DNA from: Desulfovibrio sp. UIB00 | Lineage (GTDB): Bacteria; Desulfobacterota; Desulfovibrionia; Desulfovibrionales; Desulfovibrionaceae | DNA length: 64,000 nt | Direction: 5' to 3' | Assembly: GCF_022508225.1 (NCBI RefSeq) | Contig: NZ_JAETXJ010000002.1 | Location: forward strand, 62,001-126,000 | Part shown: positions 43,493 to 50,516 of the stretch, piece by piece | Layout of the letters: each line of letters begins with the position of its first letter | Numbering within the stretch: position 1 is the stretch's first letter | Program-made: the position numbers and the translations under genes | The notes under the pieces: generated by a model | The model's input: the letters and a program-made list of their open reading frames with translations, nothing else | What the model was told of the DNA's origin: nothing | Database searches by the model: none

Positions 43493-44497
43493 ATGCTTGC
43501 CGCGCTTTGGGATTCTCAGCCTGACGGCACTGTTGTATGTCGTCTGTGCGCTCACCGTTGCCGCCTGCGCAAAGGGGCCAAGGGCATTTGCGGGGTGCGC
43601 GTCAACATGCGGGGAGAAATGGTTTCTCTGGTCAGCAAGGTCGTTACCGCTGCTGCCATGGATCCCATTGAAAAAAAACCTCTTTACCATTTTTTGCCCG
43701 GTAGCAAGATTTTTTCTGTGGGTAGCGCCGGATGCAACTTTTCCTGCCATTTTTGCCAGAACAACAATATAGCCCACGTGCCGGAAAGCGGCATTGTGCC
43801 CGGCAAGCGCGCTGCGCCAGAAGATCTGCTGGCCCTGGCTCAGGCCAACCGCGCCCAGACCATGGCCTTTACCTACAACGAACCCACGGTTTTTTTTGAA
43901 TTGCTTTACGAAACCGCAGGCATGGCGGCCAAGAAAGGCATACGCAGTGTGCTTGTGACCAACGGCTATATGTCCAAGGATTGCCTGGCGGCCCTGAGTC
44001 GGTGCATCTGCGCCGCCAATGTGGATCTGAAGTCGTTCAGCGAAGCCTTTTACCACAAATATTGCGGCGGGCATCTTCAGCCTGTGCTGGAAAATCTGAA
44101 GGCCATCAAAAAACTTGGCTGGTGGCTTGAGGTCACAACCCTGGTTATTCCCGGCCTCAATGATGGTCAGGCGGAAATGGAAGCGCTTGCGGCCTTTATC
44201 CGTGACGAGCTGGGGCCGGATACTCCTTGGCATGTGACGGGTTTTCACGGCGCGCATCTGATGATCGACCACCCGGACACGCCGCTGGCAACACTTGAGG
44301 CCTGTTGGCGCATCGGGCGCGAGGCCGGTCTGAATTATGTTTATATAGGAAACACGCGTAGCCCCTTGGGCAGCAATACGTTTTGCCCGGAATGCAATGC
44401 GCTGGTTATTGAACGGAACGGATACGACACGCGCGTGCGGGGTGCAGAAGGCAAGTGCCCCAAGTGCGGCGTGCAGATCCCGGGAGTCTGGAAATAA
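43493..44497 (+). CDS. amrS: AmmeMemoRadiSam-type radical SAM enzyme (PFL-activase-like)
   Basis: The radical SAM motif CNFSCHFCQ (Cx3Cx2C) is at about residue 83, followed by TMAFTYNEPTVFFELLYET and VLVTNGYM. An N-terminal Cys-rich segment (CRLCAHRCRLRKGAKGICGVR) and a C-terminal CxxC pair (FCPECNALV, CPKCGVQIPG) match the AmrS class once named pyruvate formate-lyase activase-like. No Memo or AMMECR1 partner gene is in the window. The ATG at 43493 has GGGAGAGG eight bases upstream; a TTG at 43487 is the alternative. It is coupled to cobO by a TAATG overlap. Confidence 0.88.
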   Translation: MLAALWDSQPDGTVVCRLCAHRCRLRKGAKGICGVRVNMRGEMVSLVSKVVTAAAMDPIEKKPLYHFLPGSKIFSVGSAGCNFSCHFCQNNNIAHVPESGIVPGKRAAPEDLLALAQANRAQTMAFTYNEPTVFFELLYETAGMAAKKGIRSVLVTNGYMSKDCLAALSRCICAANVDLKSFSEAFYHKYCGGHLQPVLENLKAIKKLGWWLEVTTLVIPGLNDGQAEMEALAAFIRDELGPDTPWHVTGFHGAHLMIDHPDTPLATLEACWRIGREAGLNYVYIGNTRSPLGSNTFCPECNALVIERNGYDTRVRGAEGKCPKCGVQIPGVWK

Positions 44498-45000
44498 TGA
44501 TTCTTGTGTATACAGGTGACGGCAAAGGAAAAACCAGCGCCTGCGTGGGGCAGACCGTGCGTGCCCTGGGGCAGAATATGGTTGTGGCCTTTGGGCAGTT
44601 TATGAAGCGCGATGGGCAGGCGGGCGAGCAGGCTATGCTTGCCAAGCTGCTGGGAGAGCGCTTTTTTGCCGGTGGCTTGGGCTTTTTGCGTACCGATGCA
44701 GAGCGCCCCGCGCACCGTGAGGCTGCCCTGCGTGTGCTCGGCTGGGCGCGCGAGCAGCTCGAGCAGGCAGACATGCTGGTGCTGGATGAAACCCTGTATG
44801 CCCTGAGCGCCGGGATACTTGGGCAGCAGGAGCTGGAAGAACTCATGGCGCTGGCACGCGCCAAGGATTGTCATCTCGTGCTGTCTGGCCGCAGTGCGCC
44901 AGAATGGCTCGTGGATGCGGCAGACCTTGTGACCTCCATGACCGAAATCAAGCATCCTTGGCGCACTGGTGTCAAAGCAGCTCCGGGCATAGAATTTTAG
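44497..45000 (+). CDS. cobO: Corrinoid adenosyltransferase
   Basis: It transfers the adenosyl group of ATP to cob(I)alamin-type corrinoids to make coenzyme B12 forms. The 167-residue protein has the P-loop YTGDGKGKTSACVGQTVRALG at its N-terminus, FMKRDGQAGEQAML and LDETLYALSAG, typical of the CobA/CobO/BtuR family. The start codon overlaps the stop of the radical SAM gene by one base. No cobalamin riboswitch is apparent upstream. Confidence 0.9.
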   Translation: MILVYTGDGKGKTSACVGQTVRALGQNMVVAFGQFMKRDGQAGEQAMLAKLLGERFFAGGLGFLRTDAERPAHREAALRVLGWAREQLEQADMLVLDETLYALSAGILGQQELEELMALARAKDCHLVLSGRSAPEWLVDAADLVTSMTEIKHPWRTGVKAAPGIEF

Positions 45001-45058
45001 CCTCTGTGGTTGCCTTTCTGGGTGTGTTTGCCGGTATTTGCAAAAGGAATTCGGGTAT

Positions 45059-45568
45059 ATGTCTGTGTTGACCATCTATGTGGCCGGGTCTTTCAAGCAC
45101 AAGCACGGAGTGCGCCTTCTGGGGCGCGAACTGCGGGGCATGGGTTGTCGCATGCTGGACTGGACAGACAAAGCCGTACCGCCGCCAGGGTTGACCCCCG
45201 CCGAGCGGCGCATCTGGATGGACACCGACCGTGACGGCGGCGAGGTCTACGCCTTTTGCCACAATGCGTGTCTGACAGCGGATATGGTCATTTATTACGG
45301 CGCTTCCGGGCAGGACGCCGGGGTGGAGGTGGGGCTGGCCGCCGGGGCTGGAGTTCCTGTGCTGGGTATTCGCGGCCCGCTGGAAGGGCCGGGGCTGATG
45401 CTGCACGGGGCTGTCAGAGGCTGGGTTGACAGCGTGGAAGAAGCGCTGGACGTTGTGGCCGCCTTGCTGGCCTACGTCGATGCCGACTGGAAAGATTTTG
45501 AGGTCGAGTCGAACCCGGTTTTACGCCGCATGGGCGAGAAATTGCGGGCGCGTGGGAGCGAACTCTGA
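45059..45568 (+). CDS. Nucleoside 2-deoxyribosyltransferase-like protein
   Basis: The 169-residue protein begins VLTIYVAGSFKHKHGVRLLGREL, has DRDGGEVYAFCHNACLTADMVIYYGASGQDAGVEVGLAAGAGVPVLGI in the middle and resembles the nucleoside 2-deoxyribosyltransferase/DUF4406 fold, in which the D-x-x-x-E turn (DAGVE) binds the ribose and supplies the nucleophile. The catalytic acid pattern is present, so activity is plausible, but the substrate is uncertain. The ATG at 45059 has AAAAGGA ten bases upstream. It is downstream of amrS-cobO and ends before a very strong terminator. Confidence 0.65.
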   Translation: MSVLTIYVAGSFKHKHGVRLLGRELRGMGCRMLDWTDKAVPPPGLTPAERRIWMDTDRDGGEVYAFCHNACLTADMVIYYGASGQDAGVEVGLAAGAGVPVLGIRGPLEGPGLMLHGAVRGWVDSVEEALDVVAALLAYVDADWKDFEVESNPVLRRMGEKLRARGSEL

Positions 45569-45634
45569 GCCCGATGACTCTAGTCTGGCTCTGGTAAAAG
45601 TGCCTCAAATCTGAAGGGCTGTTGCGCAAATGTT

Positions 45635-45680
45635 AAGCCGCCTCCCCTGCAAGAAAATTTTGCAGGGGAGGCGGCTTTTT
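45635..45680 (+). terminator. Strong intrinsic terminator
   Basis: AAGCCGCCTCCCCTGCA (45635-45651) pairs perfectly with TGCAGGGGAGGCGGCTT (45661-45677), then Ts. It ends the amrS operon and may also serve the convergent BON gene. Confidence 0.95.
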
Positions 45681-45707
45681 GATTTATGCCATATTAAGTT
45701 TCGGTAG

Positions 45708-46400
45708 CTACGGCAGCTCGCGCGACTCCACATCGCCAGAACCGCCGGGGCTGTTCGCGCCGCTGGAAACCGGGGTGATGCTTGGGCTGCCGGAGGGTTC
45801 CATGCTGCCGTCCATGGGGCTCACGCCTGTGGCATGCTCCGGCTGCATGTTATCAAGCTGGCCCGCCTTTTGGGGGAACATGAGGTAGCTTGTTACGCCC
45901 GTCACACCACCAACACCGCGCGCGGCCTGGATGGCGAGCTGCTTTTCCGCATCATCCCTCACCACGCCAAGCAGCACCACACGCCCGGAATTTACCTCCG
46001 TATCTATACGGGTGGAAGAAAGCCCCTTGGTGGCAATAAGGTCTTTGCGCAGCTTGGTGGCCAGCACAAAATTGCTGGAGTCGCTGGTGGCGGGGGTGAA
46101 CCAGTGGGTCGTGACCGAGCGGGGTTTGTAGCGGTTGGCTATGGTCACAGCCTTGCCCTGCATTGTGTCGGGTATTTCACCCACAAGGAAAACATGGCCG
46201 TAAAAACTGTATACCGCAACAGACCAGCCGCCAGAGAAGCTTTCGTCAAGCAGGGCAGTCTTGATTTTGGCAGAGAGTTCCTTGTCGTCCGACATGGTGC
46301 CCATCAGGCGCTGGTCGTCATAGATGGAATAGCCGGTGTATGCGCAGCCGTTCAGCAGCGTGACGCAAAACAGCAGCAGTAGAAGCGCCAGTCGTTTCAT
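45708..46400 (-). CDS. BON-domain lipoprotein
   Basis: The ATG at 46400 (GGAGG upstream) opens a lipoprotein signal with lipobox LLNGC. Two BON domains follow (about residues 35-110 and 115-190; KIKTALLDESFSGGWSVAVYSFYGHVFLVGEIP and LIATKGLSSTRIDTEVNSGRVVLLGVV), then a Pro/Ser/Gly-rich tail. The layout resembles outer-membrane lipoprotein DolP/YraP, which supports envelope integrity. The frame is open to 46454 without support. Confidence 0.88.
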   Translation of the reverse strand: MKRLALLLLLFCVTLLNGCAYTGYSIYDDQRLMGTMSDDKELSAKIKTALLDESFSGGWSVAVYSFYGHVFLVGEIPDTMQGKAVTIANRYKPRSVTTHWFTPATSDSSNFVLATKLRKDLIATKGLSSTRIDTEVNSGRVVLLGVVRDDAEKQLAIQAARGVGGVTGVTSYLMFPQKAGQLDNMQPEHATGVSPMDGSMEPSGSPSITPVSSGANSPGGSGDVESRELP

Positions 46401-46506
46401 GGAATCCTCCTGAACCCCGCGTTGCGGGCGAATCGTCTTAACGTAGTCGATCAACTCGTCTTTGCAGGCGTGCCATGGAGGCTACCTGCAAAAGGAGCGA
46501 AGTTTT

Positions 46507-47757
46507 TTATTCTTTTTCGCGGCGGATACGCGCCCCAACGGCGTTGAGCTTGTGCTCGATGCTTTCATAGCCACGGTCGAGGTGGTAGATGCGCCGTACT
46601 TCGGTAACACCCTTGGCCGCCAGGCCTGCCAGAACCAGCGAGGCGCTGGCGCGGAGGTCGGAGGCCATCACTGGCGCGCCGGTGAGCTTCTGCACGCCGC
46701 GCACCATGGCCGTGTGGCCGGAAACCTTGATCTGCGCGCCCATGCGCATGAGCTCAAGCACGTGCATGAAGCGGTTTTCAAAAATGCTTTCTTCCACAAC
46801 ACTGGCCCCTTCGGCAAGGCACATGAGCGCCATAAGCTGGGCCTGCATGTCTGTGGGAAAGCCCGGGTAGGGTTGGGTTTTTACATCCGTGCCGCGCAAG
46901 AGGCCAGCGCAACGCGCCAGCACACCCTCGGGGGTGTTGGTGATCTCCATGCCCATGCTGCGCAGTTTGAGAATAACGGCTTCAAGATCTTTGAAAGGGC
47001 AGTTGCGCAACATCAGTTCGCCGCCAGTGATGCCAGCAGCCACGAGGAAGGTTCCCGCCTCAATGCGGTCGGGCATGACGGGGTATTCCCCATCGTGCAA
47101 GGAGGTAACGCCCTGAATGCGGATAACGGATGTGCCGTGCCCCTCGATTTTTGCGCCGCAGGCCCGCAAAAAGTTTGCGAGGTCAACAATTTCTGGCTCG
47201 CGGGCGGCGTTTTCGAGTACAGTTTCGCCATCTGCAAGGGCTGCGGCCATGAGCAGGTTTTCCGTGCCGCCCACTGTGGGCATGTCAAAAGATATGTGCG
47301 CGCCCTTGAGCTGGCGGCAACGACCAATGATATAGCCTTCTTCAAGCTGAAAGCTGGCGCCCATCTGCTCCAGCCCTTTGAGATGCTGGTCTACGGGGCG
47401 TGCGCCAATGGCGCAACCGCCGGGCAGGGCTACGCGCGCCTGACCAATGCGGGCCAGCAGCGGGCCAAGGCACAGAACAGAGGCGCGCATGGTGCGCACC
47501 AGATCATATGGAGCTTCCGGCAGTAAATTGCCGGGCTGCACCTGTACCCGATGATCGTTGTATTCGCAGGTGCAGCCCAACATGTTCAGGAGCTTGATGG
47601 TGGTATGTATATCACGCAGGTTGGGCACATTGGTGATTGTGACCGGCTCTGACAGCAGAATGCAGGCAAAAAGAATGGGCAAGGCCGCATTTTTGGACCC
47701 GCTGACCTCAATGCCGCCAGTAAGCGGAACGCCGCCTTCAATAACCAGTTTGTCCAT
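46507..47757 (-). CDS. murA: UDP-N-acetylglucosamine 1-carboxyvinyltransferase
   Basis: First committed step of peptidoglycan synthesis: enolpyruvyl transfer from PEP to UDP-GlcNAc, inhibited by fosfomycin. The 416-residue sequence shows [13 protein letters not shown] at the start, the active-site loop [15 protein letters not shown] with the fosfomycin-target Cys, and MPTDMQ-like [12 protein letters not shown]. Cys at the key position predicts fosfomycin sensitivity of the enzyme. It is monocistronic, upstream of and divergent from tRNA-His. Confidence 0.97.
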   Translation of the reverse strand: MDKLVIEGGVPLTGGIEVSGSKNAALPILFACILLSEPVTITNVPNLRDIHTTIKLLNMLGCTCEYNDHRVQVQPGNLLPEAPYDLVRTMRASVLCLGPLLARIGQARVALPGGCAIGARPVDQHLKGLEQMGASFQLEEGYIIGRCRQLKGAHISFDMPTVGGTENLLMAAALADGETVLENAAREPEIVDLANFLRACGAKIEGHGTSVIRIQGVTSLHDGEYPVMPDRIEAGTFLVAAGITGGELMLRNCPFKDLEAVILKLRSMGMEITNTPEGVLARCAGLLRGTDVKTQPYPGFPTDMQAQLMALMCLAEGASVVEESIFENRFMHVLELMRMGAQIKVSGHTAMVRGVQKLTGAPVMASDLRASASLVLAGLAAKGVTEVRRIYHLDRGYESIEHKLNAVGARIRREKE

Positions 47758-47945
47758 GGAGTGTCCCCGAAAAAAATGTTTGACGCCAGACGTGCCGTCA
47801 GCGCCTGAATTTTAGACGCGATATCTTGGCTTGCGAGGCGGGCAAGTGGCATGGCTGGCGGATTTTTGCCGCTAAGCCAAGCAGCGGTTGCAAGTGTAGA
47901 TACTTTTCTAGATAAAATCCAGATGAAGCTAGGCTGAAAAAATAC

Positions 47946-47974
47946 TTGCCAAACTAAAATAACCTGCTTATAAG
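47946..47974 (+). promoter_or_regulatory. Promoter of the tRNA-His/tRNA-Pro pair
   Basis: TTGCCA (47946-47951) and TATAAG (47969-47974) are 17 bases apart and 11 bases upstream of tRNA-His. Confidence 0.65.
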
Positions 47975-47985
47975 AATTTTCCCGT

Positions 47986-48062
47986 GGCGGAAGTAGCTCA
48001 GTAGGTAGAGCACCTGGTTGTGGCCCAGGTGGCCGTGGGTTCAAGTCCCATCTTTCGCCCCA
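47986..48062 (+). tRNA. tRNA-His (anticodon GTG)
   Basis: Acceptor GCGGAAG pairs with CTTTCGC, with the extra G at -1 opposite C73 that is characteristic of tRNA-His. The anticodon loop TTGTGGC between CCTGG and CCAGG gives GTG. CCA is encoded. Confidence 0.96.
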
Positions 48063-48069
48063 CAATTTT

Positions 48070-48098
48070 CCCGCGCCGCAACGGCGCGGGTTTTTTTT
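48070..48098 (+). terminator. Intrinsic terminator between the two tRNAs
   Basis: CCCGCGCCG (48070-48078) pairs with CGGCGCGGG (48082-48090) with a CAA loop, then eight Ts that run directly into the tRNA-Pro acceptor. It should separate or partly uncouple the two tRNAs. Confidence 0.9.
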
Positions 48099-48175
48099 CG
48101 GAGCGTGGCGCAGCCTGGTAGCGCACCTGCTTTGGGAGCAGGGGGTCGAAGGTTCGAATCCTTTCGCTCCGACCA
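48099..48175 (+). tRNA. tRNA-Pro (anticodon TGG)
   Basis: Acceptor CGGAGCG with CGCTCCG, anticodon stem CCTGC/GCAGG with loop TTTGGGA giving TGG, T-loop GTTCGAATC, and encoded CCA. It is the last host-like gene before the AT-rich island. Confidence 0.96.
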
Positions 48176-48183
48176 AATAAATC

Positions 48184-48218
48184 AAGGGCTTATGGTGAAT
48201 AACCATAAGCCCTTTTTG
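48184..48218 (+). terminator. Terminator after tRNA-Pro
   Basis: AAGGGCTTATGG (48184-48195) pairs with CCATAAGCCCTT (48203-48214), followed by Ts. Confidence 0.9.
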
Positions 48219-48221
48219 TTT

Positions 48222-48243
48222 AGGATACACACAAGGATACACA
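48222..48243. repeat. Direct repeat of a 10-mer next to tRNA-Pro
   Basis: AGGATACACA occurs at 48222-48231 and again at 48234-48243, a period of 12. Its place just past a tRNA, at the edge of foreign-looking DNA, could mark an attachment-site remnant. Confidence 0.5.
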
Positions 48244-48408
48244 GGGCATAAAATTCTGTTGGCCTGTAAAAAATAAAATCATTAAAATTAGATAGTTGTG
48301 GAATTTACTCTTTGTCGCAGTCTGCAATAGAAATGCGGCGTGTTGCAACTAAGTGCAATCCTTGCAAAAGACAGTTTTTGCCTTTGCCCTTTGCCTGCCA
48401 ACGACTCC

Positions 48409-48435
48409 GAGCCACCTTGCGGTGGTCTCTTTTTT
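48409..48435 (+). terminator. Terminator-like hairpin of an unknown transcript
   Basis: CCACC (48412-48416) and GGTGG (48421-48425) with a TTGC loop, extended by GAG/CTC, are followed by six Ts. The upstream 100 bases might encode a small RNA, but I see no promoter. Confidence 0.5.
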
Positions 48436-48605
48436 GCGAAAATTTGATCGGAAAAGGCCGAAGGTTTGGCGCGGATGAGTTCGTTTTTCGGCGGATAATT
48501 TTGTGCTGGAATCTTGGGTGAAGAATATTGCGATGAATCACCAAAAGGTAGGCAGTGGATACTAGCGGTAGGAAAAGAGGGCCAGAGAAAGGCCGGAGAT
48601 ATGAA

Positions 48606-48629
48606 AAAAAGGCGGGTTTTCCCGCCTTT
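48606..48629 (-). terminator. Terminator of the membrane-protein gene
   Basis: AAAGGCGGG (48608-48616) pairs with CCCGCCTTT (48621-48629). On the minus strand the stem is followed by seven Ts. Confidence 0.85.
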
Positions 48630-48699
48630 TGTGTTCTTGTTATTATTCAGTGTGTGGCTGTTGCGACCTGGTCGCGGGTAGCTCTTCAAGGCACAATTT

Positions 48700-49356
48700 T
48701 TATAGTAAATTCATCAATTTTTCGAGAAATGACTTTGCATAAATTTTATATTCAATCTTTTTTATGTTTCCATTGAATATAAATGTGGCATTGTCATTAT
48801 AGTCTTTTACAATTACACCCTTATCAAGTGATATTATACTTCCATCAATTACTTCAAATTCCCCTTTTTTAGTTTCTATATTAGTGTATACAAATCCATA
48901 ATTACCGGGGTAAGTATTTCCGTTCATAAAGGAACATACGAATATTGTAATGATTGATATCATTAGTATTGTCATGATTGTTATTAGTCTGTTTGTTGAT
49001 CTTGTTAGAAACGAAATTAATTTATTTAAAAAAACGAAATTATGTATTTTATATATCAGTTTTAATAAAAATAATGATACGAATGAGAGAAGTTTTGCCA
49101 AAAAAATGTTTATTGTATATATTATTATTAGTAGTATAGAGATTGCAAACCACATTCTAAATGCCATGATAAAATCATGTATCGAAAATGGAATTGATGA
49201 CAAGCCAACACCAACTCCAGCAAAAAAAGCAGCATTGCATCCAATCGAGATAAAGAAAGCGCCAGCAGGGATGACAATTATTGCTTTTGCACAAATATCT
49301 AGCGTGCGCTGAATGCTGTCTGGAAATTGTACTGTTTTTTGCGTTTCATCTTTCAA
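48700..49356 (-). CDS. AT-rich multi-pass membrane protein, unknown function
   Basis: The 218-residue protein has hydrophobic segments at about residues 23-52, 66-90 and 120-143 and a C-terminal soluble domain rich in beta-type sequence (YGFVYTNIETKKGEFEVIDGS). Its codon use is strongly AT-rich, unlike every host gene in the window, which marks recent transfer. The start appears to be TTG at 49356; a TATAAT promoter lies about 40 bases upstream and a terminator follows, so it is a self-contained unit. It may be a prophage cargo gene. No family is recognised. Confidence 0.65.
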   Translation of the reverse strand: MKDETQKTVQFPDSIQRTLDICAKAIIVIPAGAFFISIGCNAAFFAGVGVGLSSIPFSIHDFIMAFRMWFAISILLIIIYTINIFLAKLLSFVSLFLLKLIYKIHNFVFLNKLISFLTRSTNRLITIMTILMISIITIFVCSFMNGNTYPGNYGFVYTNIETKKGEFEVIDGSIISLDKGVIVKDYNDNATFIFNGNIKKIEYKIYAKSFLEKLMNLL

Positions 49357-49397
49357 GGCGTTTCTCGCATTAATATGTGTGATTGGTTGCCAAGAAA

Positions 49398-49424
49398 ATT
49401 ATATGAACGTTTCTATTATGACAA
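49398..49424 (-). promoter_or_regulatory. Promoter of the membrane-protein gene
   Basis: On the minus strand, TTGTCA (49424-49419) and a perfect TATAAT (49403-49398) are 15 bases apart, about 40 bases upstream of the TTG start. Confidence 0.55.
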
Positions 49425-49496
49425 GACAACACGCTTTGTTGTTGGGAAATACGCATAGCTTGACGTTATTTTCATTTTTTCGCATGCCTTCAAAAG

Positions 49497-49667
49497 GTGC
49501 TTAAAACACCTTTAATCAACAGCGGGAAACCACACCCGTCAGCTTGTAGTTTTTTGCATCCACTGAAAAAGGACGCGCTTACGGAGTTCTGTGCCGGCAG
49601 GCTAGGAAAAGATGTCGAACTCTGCGCCGCGCTTCTTGATGACACGCACCTAATAACGGAAGACTAA
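49497..49667 (+). CDS. Possible small ORF or gene remnant (56 codons)
   Basis: A GTG-started frame encodes a peptide ending CAGRLGKDVELCAALLDD plus THLITED and a TAA, and a strong terminator follows nine bases later. The last 35 codons are GC-richer than the surroundings and look protein-like; the first 20 do not. There is no good SD. It may be a small gene with a later start or the 3' remnant of a lost gene. Confidence 0.3.
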   Translation: MLKTPLINSGKPHPSACSFLHPLKKDALTEFCAGRLGKDVELCAALLDDTHLITED

Positions 49668-49675
49668 GTAGTTAA

Positions 49676-49719
49676 ACGCAGCCCCCACAATCTTATGATG
49701 GTGGGGGCTGCGTTCTTTT
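49676..49719 (+). terminator. Strong terminator in the island
   Basis: ACGCAGCCCCCAC (49676-49688) pairs perfectly with GTGGGGGCTGCGT (49701-49713), followed by TCTTTT. Confidence 0.9.
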
Positions 49720-49952
49720 GAGGTGTGGGAAAGTATTTTCTGACTAAATAACTATGTTTTGAGGTAGTTTGTAAAATTGTTTTACGTAAAAATCAATTTC
49801 AGGCGTTAAATTTTACATTTTCTGATTGTATATGACTATAACTCAAAAAATTTTATGTGCTTTTATGATTAGTATCGTATTTATTAATTATGAAAAGATA
49901 AAATAGTAGCAACCTAATAAAGTTCATTTCTAGAAAATTTAACAAAATAATA

Positions 49953-49980
49953 TTGACAAGTGACGTTGCAGATTTATTAG
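49953..49980 (+). promoter_or_regulatory. Candidate promoter for the DUF2188 leader transcript
   Basis: TTGACA (49953-49958) is followed after 16 bases by TATTAG (49975-49980). It is the best plus-strand promoter match upstream of the hairpin chain. Confidence 0.45.
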
Positions 49981-49997
49981 TCAAATTGGCCTGCTTG

Positions 49998-50033
49998 AAA
50001 AAAAGCGCCGCCAGTCTTGCAGGACTGGCGGCG
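49998..50033 (-). terminator. Minus-strand intrinsic terminator
   Basis: CGCCGCCAGTC (50006-50016) pairs perfectly with GACTGGCGGCG (50023-50033). Seven As at 49998-50004 give a T7 run on the minus strand, so it ends a minus-strand transcript although no minus-strand gene lies just upstream. Confidence 0.8.
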
Positions 50034-50100
50034 ACTTCAGGAACAGATCGGCTGTTCCTCTCTTTTGGTCAGAGATGAAGTAAACAGCCGATCTTTCCTT
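49998..50100 (-). ncRNA. Candidate small RNA antisense to the DUF2188 leader
   Basis: A minus-strand transcript ending at the terminator would contain the 12-bp inverted repeat AGATCGGCTGTT/AACAGCCGATCT (50045-50056 with 50083-50094) and the terminator stem, about 100 bases in all. TTGACA on the minus strand near 50104 is a possible -35 box, but its -10 would fall inside the repeat, so the 5' end is uncertain. Confidence 0.4.
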
Positions 50101-50227
50101 GTCAAGCGTATGTTCACGTTTTAGCAAGGAGATCATTCCACATGCTCCTCACCTAACATTGCAATTGTTTTGGTCAAGAACACCCGCAACAATTTAATAT
50201 CCCCTTGATGGGGAGGAGCATCGTATT
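50006..50227 (+). promoter_or_regulatory. Structured leader of the DUF2188 gene with SD/anti-SD pairing
   Basis: The SD region GAGGAGCAT (50213-50221) is exactly complementary to ATGCTCCTC (50142-50150). The same anti-SD can instead pair with AGGAG (50127-50131). That AAGGAG is itself placed to start a four-codon ORF, ATG-CTC-CTC-ACC-TAA (50142-50156). Further stems are GGAACAG/CTGTTCC (50040-50058), AATTGTT/AACAATT (50163-50194) and CCCC/GGGG (50201-50213). This looks like a translational switch. Confidence 0.55.
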
Positions 50228-50461
50228 ATGGCTAGTGATCAGACACATATTGTTCCCAATCCTAATGGTGGTTGGGATTCCAAAGATACCGGAAATTCTC
50301 GCGCCTCGAAACATTTTGACCGCAAGGCGGATGCCCAAGACTGGGGGCGGGATCACAGTCGGAATATCGGCAGTGAATTTGTCATCCATGATAAGAAAGG
50401 GGTTATCCGTCAAAAGGATTCCCACGGCAATGACCCCTGTCCGCCGCGTGATAAAAGATAG
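50228..50461 (+). CDS. DUF2188 domain protein
   Basis: This small hydrophilic protein of 77 residues matches the DUF2188 pattern: HIVPNPNGGWDSKDTGNSRASKHFDRKADAQDWGRD-like start and FVIHDKKGVIRQKDSHGNDP end. Such proteins are common on mobile elements and of unknown function. GGGAGGAG lies ten bases before the ATG and can be masked by the leader. It is convergent with the prophage tail operon, separated by a bidirectional-looking terminator. Confidence 0.8.
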   Translation: MASDQTHIVPNPNGGWDSKDTGNSRASKHFDRKADAQDWGRDHSRNIGSEFVIHDKKGVIRQKDSHGNDPCPPRDKR

Positions 50462-50475
50462 GTTCAGTTAGCAAC

Positions 50476-50506
50476 AAGGCCTCGGATTCCCGGGGCCTTT
50501 TCTTTT
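50476..50506. terminator. Terminator between DUF2188 and the prophage operon
   Basis: AAGGCCTCGG (50476-50485) pairs with CCGGGGCCTT (50490-50499) with one G-T pair, followed by TTCTTTT on the plus strand. It lies ten bases past the end of the minus-strand phage operon. Confidence 0.8.
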
Positions 50507-50516
50507 ATGGTGATTT

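Larger units (their letters stand above)
48244..48699. other. Gene-poor start of the AT-rich island
   Basis: I see no convincing gene here. It holds a plus-strand terminator-like hairpin at 48409-48435, with no recognised transcript before it, and the minus-strand terminator at 48606-48629. Confidence 0.5.
49357..50227. other. 871-base stretch without a firm gene
   Basis: It contains the minus-strand promoter at 49398-49424, a possible short ORF (49497-49667) with its terminator, very AT-rich DNA at 49740-49990 with GTAAAA-TTG-TTTTAC, and a chain of hairpins at 50006-50213 leading to the DUF2188 gene. Confidence 0.6.

Noticed and set aside
47586-48242. Long minus-strand frame across both tRNA genes with the sequence GAKGFEPSTPCSQSRCATRL
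   Set aside because: This is the well-known false protein read from the antisense strand of tRNA genes; it also overlaps murA.
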